A DNA stretch of 10,063 nucleotides. Origin: SZUA-181 sp964601765. Its GTDB lineage: Bacteria > Pseudomonadota > Zetaproteobacteria > Mariprofundales > Mariprofundaceae. The notes under the pieces are model-generated. The model searched no databases. It saw only the letters and a program-made list of their open reading frames with translations, and was not told where the DNA came from. The stretch covers positions 1 to 10,063 of the forward strand of contig CAZROR010000066.1 in the NCBI GenBank assembly GCA_964601765.1. Reading direction: 5' to 3'. Below are positions 5,928 through 10,063 of this stretch, piece after piece. The first letter of the stretch is position 1; every line of letters begins with the position of its first letter. The translations under genes were made by a program, and so were the position numbers.

Positions 5928-8900
5928 GTCTCCTCCTCATCGAAACATATGCAGCAATCCCCACCCAATTTGCTGGCCCTGGCCATGCGCCCGTGCAGGG
6001 TGTTCATGATCCCTTCAGGGGTTGACTCATCCTCGCTAAAGTGCGCACAGCCAAATGATGCCGTGAAATGTCCGACCTCTCCGCCGGCCAGCGGAAAGCG
6101 ATGGAGGCGAATGCGCAAGCGAATCTTCTCCGCTACACGTTCCGCGGCGGCTGGTGTAATCCCGGTTAAAATCAGCGTGAATTCAGTCTCACCGGAGCGC
6201 ACCAGCACATCACCCTTGCGGATGGCGGATTGCACCAATTCCACCGTGTCCTTGAGCGCCGCAATGCCCCAGCGGTGGCCATGTTGCCTGACGTAATCCT
6301 CGTAGCCATCCATCTGCCATCCGGCCAGAGAGAATCGCTGGCCATAGCGCTCGGCCCGGTTGCACTCCTGCGCCAGCCGCAATCTGAGATAGCGCGGATT
6401 GTAGCAGCGGAGCACGCTGTCCATCAGCCGCGCCCGTACCGGATACAAGAGCTCCAGCGAGCGCAACTCACGCAACAGGTCGGCCCGCCCTGTCATGCCC
6501 TTGGCCAGCACCTTTTCAACCTCCTGGCCCAACCGCATGACTTCCTCGCGCGTCAACTCCTTGGCAGTGAAAATCACGACCGGGATATCACAGGCTGTCG
6601 GATGACGTTTGAGCTCTTCAACCACCTCAAAACCACTCATGCCGGGCATCATGAGATCAAGAATAATCAGGTCCGGCTCATGTTCGATGGCCGCCTGAAT
6701 GCCTTCCCGTCCATTCGCTGCCAGCAGAATGCGGTAGCCCTGGCCACGCAGCGCCTCCTTGACATATTCACGCACACTGGCCTCATCATCGATAACCAGC
6801 ACGGTCATGACATCAGCCATAGGGGTATGCCGGCCATGGCGTGAAATCAGGTCGACAAGCTCGTTGCGTGTCATTTGCTTATCCACGGTATCGACCGTGC
6901 CAAGCGAGAAGTGCGGAGATTCCGCATCACCACCAAGCAGCACCAGCGGAATGTGGCGCGTGGCCTTGCGTGAACGCAGAAGATGCAGGCGCTTATAAAT
7001 ATCCACCGGATCTTCGGGCATGCCCACCATGATGAGAAATGGACAGACCTGTTCCGCACGCTGCTCTGCCTGTCCAAGTGCGCAAATCTCCCCACGATAC
7101 CCCTCGGCCTCCAGCATGCCTGAAACCGTGGCACCACGGGCCTTGTTGTCGTCCACGATAAGAATCAGCGGCTTCTCGGCCTCCGCTACGGGCACTGCCT
7201 CCACCACCTCGGCCCGCGCGGACGTTCGGGGCTTATCAGCTTCGTCCACATCTACCTGCATCTGTGGCAGGGGGCTGTCGACCTCATCAATAAGGCGGAC
7301 AGGCAAGCTAAACTCAAAACGGCTTCCTTTACCGGGAGCGCTTTTCACACGAATACCACCACCCTGCATTTCAAGCAGGCGACGCACGAGCGCCAGACCC
7401 AGGCCCGTGCCGCCATATTCACGTGTCAGACCACCCTCCGCCTGCACAAATGGCTCAAAGATGCGATCCACATCCTCCGACGCCAGGCCAATGCCGGAAT
7501 CCTGTACATAGCCTGTCAGCACACCTTCACCACCATCGCTTCGGATCGCATATCCTGCCTCGATGTTGCCGCCTTCCGGTGTAAACTTGATGGCATTGCC
7601 AATCAGATTCACCCACACCTGCTGAAGCTTGCCGGTATCCAGATAGATCGCCGCCTCCTTTTCAGGCTTGCTAATTTGCAGGCTAAGTTTCTTTTTGTCA
7701 GCCAGTGGCCTCAGCTGGCTCACTGTATAGTCCAGCACAACACCCGCGCTCCCGGGCTCCTCGTTGATTTCCAGCATGCCGGCTTCAATCTTGGACAAAT
7801 CCAGCAGGCTGTTAATCAGCTCAAGCAGTTGCCGGCCAGCGCTGTTGATATGCTCCACATACTCCTTTTGTTTGGACGGCATGGACTGGGATTGTGCGGT
7901 CAGCAGCAGATCGGAAAACCCGATGATTGCATTTAGCGGTGTACGCAGCTCATGGCTCGTATTGGCCAGAAACTGGTTCTTGGCTTCATTGGCCTGCCGA
8001 AGTTCATCATTCATCAGCTCAAGCTCGATTTCACGATTGCTGAGCAATCGATTTGCATCAACAAGTGCGCGCGTGCGCTCAGCCACACGGTTCTCCAGCT
8101 CTTCATTGGCCTCTTTCAGGCGTTCAAATTGTTGTGTATTAGAAAGTGCCACGGCACAGCTCGAGGCCAGCATGCGCAGCATTGTTTCATCATCCTCGGA
8201 AAACGGCTGTCCATCCTCGCGATCACACAAATACAGCGCACCAATAACCTCTCCGGCAAACTCGATGGGTGCCCCCAGGAATGTCCGCATTGGCGGATGG
8301 CCTTCAGGAAAGCCGATGGCCTCCGGGTGGCTGGCGATGTCTGCAACGCGCACAACCTGATGCTCTCCCCACAACAGACCGAGAAGCCCCAGCCCCTGTG
8401 GTGGATGGTTCTGTAGCTGCTCGACCACTTCATCATCGATGCCTAACGGAATGAACTTCTTTTCTCCATCCTGCAGGTAAGAAACCATACAATAGCGCGC
8501 ACCAATAATCTGCATGGCAAGTTTGCCAACGTGCCTGAGGAGTGGCTCGGTAGCCAGCTCGTGGGACAGCTCGATGACAGCATCCGAAATATCTTTCTGT
8601 CGGCGTCGTAGAGTGCGTTCACGATGAATTGCGGAAGCAATGGCATCTGCCATGGAATTGAAAGTGGCCATTAAGGTGGCAAGTTCATCGTGGCCATATA
8701 CTTTAACGCGCTGCGAATAGTCTCCGTCCGCTATTGCAACAGCCGTTTCGGCCAAGTATCGGACCGGTCGAACTATATAGCGCCTCGCAATCCAAACCCC
8801 TCCCATGATCAACAGCAAGGCAAAAGCCACATTAGCGACCAGCAGCACACCCATCTGCCGATGCAGATGTAGATTGTAGGCTACAAATGCCTTGACCACG

Positions 8901-9370
8901 GCATTCGAGGTCTTAGTTAAATTCTGCATCTCCAACTCAATAGCAGACCAAGCTTGCTGTGAACGGAAACCACTGTTGCCCGTATTTGCAATGAGTTCCA
9001 ACTTGGGTCTCAGAGAAGCCCATAGTCCACTGACAGAAGAAAGTACGGGGGTGATTTCTTTTGGTGCGGCAGGGAAATCAGCCGTCTGGCCGGAAAGGTG
9101 TCCACCATGTTGCAGGACATTTAGGGACGAGCTAAATCTCATAATAAGAGCTCTAAGCTCTTCCCTGTCCTCTTGTCTTCCCATGTGAATATTGGATGCA
9201 TACCTGTGTAATTGCTCGGCTAACATGCGCTGACGTCCCGCAACATCTGTAAATGGTACGGCAGTCTCTATTTTCGCTAAGAATAAAAAGAATCCTAATA
9301 ACAAAGCCACTGATGCCAGAGCTGGCAGCAACAGGATCAGTGCGGTCTTTTTAGCGATCGAGGTTCTCAT
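5924..9370 (-). CDS. Hybrid sensor histidine kinase: PilJ/NarX-like sensor, HAMP, GAF, HisKA, HATPase, pseudo-REC, REC, degenerate GGDEF
   Basis: The 1148-residue inner-membrane kinase has TM1 at about 9-31, a periplasmic helical sensor (32-172) with the PilJ/NarX-type motif VAGRQRMLAEQL (43-54), TM2 at about 173-195, HAMP (195-250), GAF (about 270-412) and a coiled coil (413-466). HisKA has phosphoacceptor H473 in NTSHELRTPLN. The ATPase domain shows the N box NLIGNAIKFTPEGG (588-601), DSGIG (624-628), FEPFVQ (638-643) and GGTGLGLA (653-660). The first receiver (about 734-845) is degenerate: D740 and D741 remain but the phosphoacceptor position is G783 and the usual Thr is Gly. The second (about 856-972) is competent: D861, D862, D905, T935 and K957. 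The tail (about 985-1145) aligns with GGDEF domains but reads GETEF (1060-1064), with an RxxD inhibitory-site motif (RKGD, 1051-1054) five residues before it, so it probably binds rather than makes c-di-GMP. The ATG overlaps the upstream stop as ATGA and has only a weak ribosome site (CGGG), so translation is probably coupled. The sensor-coding part (8881-9360) is about 47% G+C by hand count against about 57% elsewhere in the gene. Confidence 0.93.
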   Translation of the reverse strand: MRTSIAKKTALILLLPALASVALLLGFFLFLAKIETAVPFTDVAGRQRMLAEQLHRYASNIHMGRQEDREELRALIMRFSSSLNVLQHGGHLSGQTADFPAAPKEITPVLSSVSGLWASLRPKLELIANTGNSGFRSQQAWSAIELEMQNLTKTSNAVVKAFVAYNLHLHRQMGVLLVANVAFALLLIMGGVWIARRYIVRPVRYLAETAVAIADGDYSQRVKVYGHDELATLMATFNSMADAIASAIHRERTLRRRQKDISDAVIELSHELATEPLLRHVGKLAMQIIGARYCMVSYLQDGEKKFIPLGIDDEVVEQLQNHPPQGLGLLGLLWGEHQVVRVADIASHPEAIGFPEGHPPMRTFLGAPIEFAGEVIGALYLCDREDGQPFSEDDETMLRMLASSCAVALSNTQQFERLKEANEELENRVAERTRALVDANRLLSNREIELELMNDELRQANEAKNQFLANTSHELRTPLNAIIGFSDLLLTAQSQSMPSKQKEYVEHINSAGRQLLELINSLLDLSKIEAGMLEINEEPGSAGVVLDYTVSQLRPLADKKKLSLQISKPEKEAAIYLDTGKLQQVWVNLIGNAIKFTPEGGNIEAGYAIRSDGGEGVLTGYVQDSGIGLASEDVDRIFEPFVQAEGGLTREYGGTGLGLALVRRLLEMQGGGIRVKSAPGKGSRFEFSLPVRLIDEVDSPLPQMQVDVDEADKPRTSARAEVVEAVPVAEAEKPLILIVDDNKARGATVSGMLEAEGYRGEICALGQAEQRAEQVCPFLIMVGMPEDPVDIYKRLHLLRSRKATRHIPLVLLGGDAESPHFSLGTVDTVDKQMTRNELVDLISRHGRHTPMADVMTVLVIDDEASVREYVKEALRGQGYRILLAANGREGIQAAIEHEPDLIILDLMMPGMSGFEVVEELKRHPTACDIPVVIFTAKELTREEVMRLGQEVEKVLAKGMTGRADLLRELRSLELLYPVRARLMDSVLRCYNPRYLRLRLAQECNRAERYGQRFSLAGWQMDGYEDYVRQHGHRWGIAALKDTVELVQSAIRKGDVLVRSGETEFTLILTGITPAAAERVAEKIRLRIRLHRFPLAGGEVGHFTASFGCAHFSEDESTPEGIMNTLHGRMARASKLGGDCCICFDEEET

Positions 9371-9981
9371 GGGTGTACCCGTTTCAAATCATGTGTTGCT
9401 GCAGAATTAGAGAGTGGTGCCACTAGAGTGCTAACTACCCCCAGCAACCGCTGGGCATCGACTGGCTTGGATAGCACAGCATCCGGCCTCGTCTTGCGCA
9501 CCCCACGCATCAGATCGGTCTGATCAAAAGCGGACGTAACGACCACAATGGCCATATCGCCAAGCAGCTCCCTGTCGTTGCGCAAGCGATGCAGAACATC
9601 CAGGCCATTGATCCCCGGCATGAGAATGTCGAGCACGAGCACGTCCGGCCGCCACGAGCCAATTTGAATCAGACCCGTATAGCCATCATGGACACATTTG
9701 ACATCAAGCGGGGTATCAGCCTGCTCAAGTAGCGCGCCAAGCAATGCGCACGCGGCTCTATCATCATCAACGATCAACACACGCGGGGTTGCGCGTTGCT
9801 CTCGCTCGGGGGCCATCATGCCTCGCTCTCGCATGAAGCTGTGCAGTGCTGTTTCGGGAATTCGCCAATGCCCGCCGGGCGTTTGCATACCGCGCAGGTC
9901 GCCGCTGGCGATCCAGCGCTTGACGCTATTCACACCCACGCCAAGCATTTTCGCTGCCTCGCCCGTTGTTACATAGCCCAT
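9367..9981 (-). CDS. BldC/MerR-like helix-turn-helix domain fused to a C-terminal receiver domain
   Basis: The protein (204 residues) begins with a MerR/excisionase-type winged helix (2-50) of the kind found alone in BldC: TTGEAAKMLGVGVNSVKRW followed by the wing TPGGHWRI (34-41). A linker (51-66) leads to a complete receiver domain (67-190) with D72 and D73 in VDDD, phosphoacceptor D118 in LVLDILMPG, S150 in VVTSA and K172 in LSKPV. It is probably a phosphorylation-controlled transcription factor with the unusual order DNA-binding domain first, receiver second. The ATG at 9981 is preferred because GGGGAGG precedes it with 5 nt between GGAGG and the ATG. A GTG at 9999 would add six residues but would place the ribosome site inside the gene. 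The stop overlaps the kinase start as ATGA. As the first gene of the operon, preceded by tandem repeats, it is a candidate autoregulator. Confidence 0.9.
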   Translation of the reverse strand: MGYVTTGEAAKMLGVGVNSVKRWIASGDLRGMQTPGGHWRIPETALHSFMRERGMMAPEREQRATPRVLIVDDDRAACALLGALLEQADTPLDVKCVHDGYTGLIQIGSWRPDVLVLDILMPGINGLDVLHRLRNDRELLGDMAIVVVTSAFDQTDLMRGVRKTRPDAVLSKPVDAQRLLGVVSTLVAPLSNSAATHDLKRVHP

Positions 9982-10010
9982 TCGCTCCTCCCCGGCCACA
10001 CACTGCTTCT

Positions 10011-10047
10011 GGACATCTTGGATGTTTTGGACATTTTGGACATTTTT
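10011..10047. repeat. Four tandem 9-bp repeats upstream of the operon, candidate operator
   Basis: On the plus strand the copies are GGACATCTT (10011-10019), GGATGTTTT (10020-10028), GGACATTTT (10029-10037) and GGACATTTT (10038-10046), followed by one more T and another GG. Period is exactly 9 with no spacer; the consensus is GGACATTTT. The array ends 29 bp before the ATG of the helix-turn-helix/receiver gene and covers the predicted -10 box and transcription start. Direct repeats of about this period suit a head-to-tail-binding BldC-like regulator. Simple slippage-generated repeats are the alternative. Confidence 0.8.
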
Positions 10048-10061
10048 GGTGGAAAAGTCAA
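10033..10061 (-). promoter_or_regulatory. Predicted sigma70 promoter of the signalling operon
   Basis: On the minus strand TTGACT (10061-10056) matches the -35 consensus at five of six positions. After a 17-bp spacer, CAAAAT (10038-10033) matches the -10 consensus at four of six. Transcription would start near 10026, leaving a leader of about 45 nt before the ATG at 9981. The -10 element and start site lie inside the 9-bp tandem repeats, so a protein bound there would be expected to block or modify initiation. Confidence 0.45.
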
Positions 10062-10063
10062 GC

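Noticed and set aside
6230..6844. A 204-codon plus-strand frame opposite the kinase receivers
   Set aside because: It is antisense to well-conserved receiver and GGDEF-like sequence and rich in His/Gln without domain character.
5924..9370. An Hpt domain at the end of the kinase
   Set aside because: The C-terminal segment follows the GGDEF pattern (GETEF, RxxD and late TASFG motifs); no four-helix segment with a phosphoacceptor-His motif is visible.
10011..10047. The tandem repeats as a CRISPR array or plasmid-type iterons
   Set aside because: The units are 9 bp with no spacers, and no cas, rep or partition gene is present. A promoter-overlapping operator explains them better.

Overview
The window reads as a chromosomal segment of a Gram-negative proteobacterium. 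A gammaproteobacterium is my best guess, resting only on a glutathione-dependent glyoxalase II, a CPA2/Kef-type antiporter and a dense two-component/c-di-GMP locus. G+C is roughly 57% in hand-counted stretches. I see no rRNA, tRNA, CRISPR array or insertion sequence, and I cannot name a species.

Left part (1-2443): a peroxiredoxin gene cut by the window edge (minus strand) diverges from gloB, glyoxalase II (plus strand), across a 146-bp intergenic region with an inverted repeat and a possible gloB promoter. A small FmdB-type zinc-ribbon gene follows gloB. It converges on a Kef-like monovalent cation/proton antiporter gene on the minus strand that has no C-terminal RCK/TrkA-N domain. This part is ordinary oxidative, electrophile and ion housekeeping.

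Right part (2488-10063): a tightly packed five-gene minus-strand operon. In transcription order it holds (i) a BldC/MerR-like helix-turn-helix domain fused upstream of a receiver domain; (ii) an 1148-residue hybrid histidine kinase with a PilJ/NarX-like sensor, HAMP, GAF, HisKA, HATPase, a pseudo-receiver, a competent receiver and a degenerate GGDEF domain; (iii) a DivK-like single-domain response regulator; (iv) a second single-domain response regulator; (v) a PAS-GAF-PAS-GGDEF-EAL enzyme with both catalytic signatures intact. Junctions are ATGA, ATGA, TAA adjoining the next start, and TAATG, so the proteins are probably co-translated. A terminator-like hairpin follows the last gene. Upstream of the first gene lies a sigma70-like promoter whose -10 element sits inside four tandem 9-bp repeats.

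The most interesting reading (inference): this is a self-contained kinase/c-di-GMP circuit. The kinase tail looks like a PleD protein (REC-REC-GGDEF) fused to a hybrid kinase, with the catalytic GGDEF changed to GETEF but the RxxD allosteric c-di-GMP site kept. The last gene could make or degrade c-di-GMP, the kinase tail could sense it, and the DivK-like and second receiver could relay or tune the kinase. The BldC-like regulator could control the operon through the 9-bp direct repeats. No Hpt domain is visible in the window, so any phosphorelay to the stand-alone receivers would need direct transfer or an Hpt encoded elsewhere.
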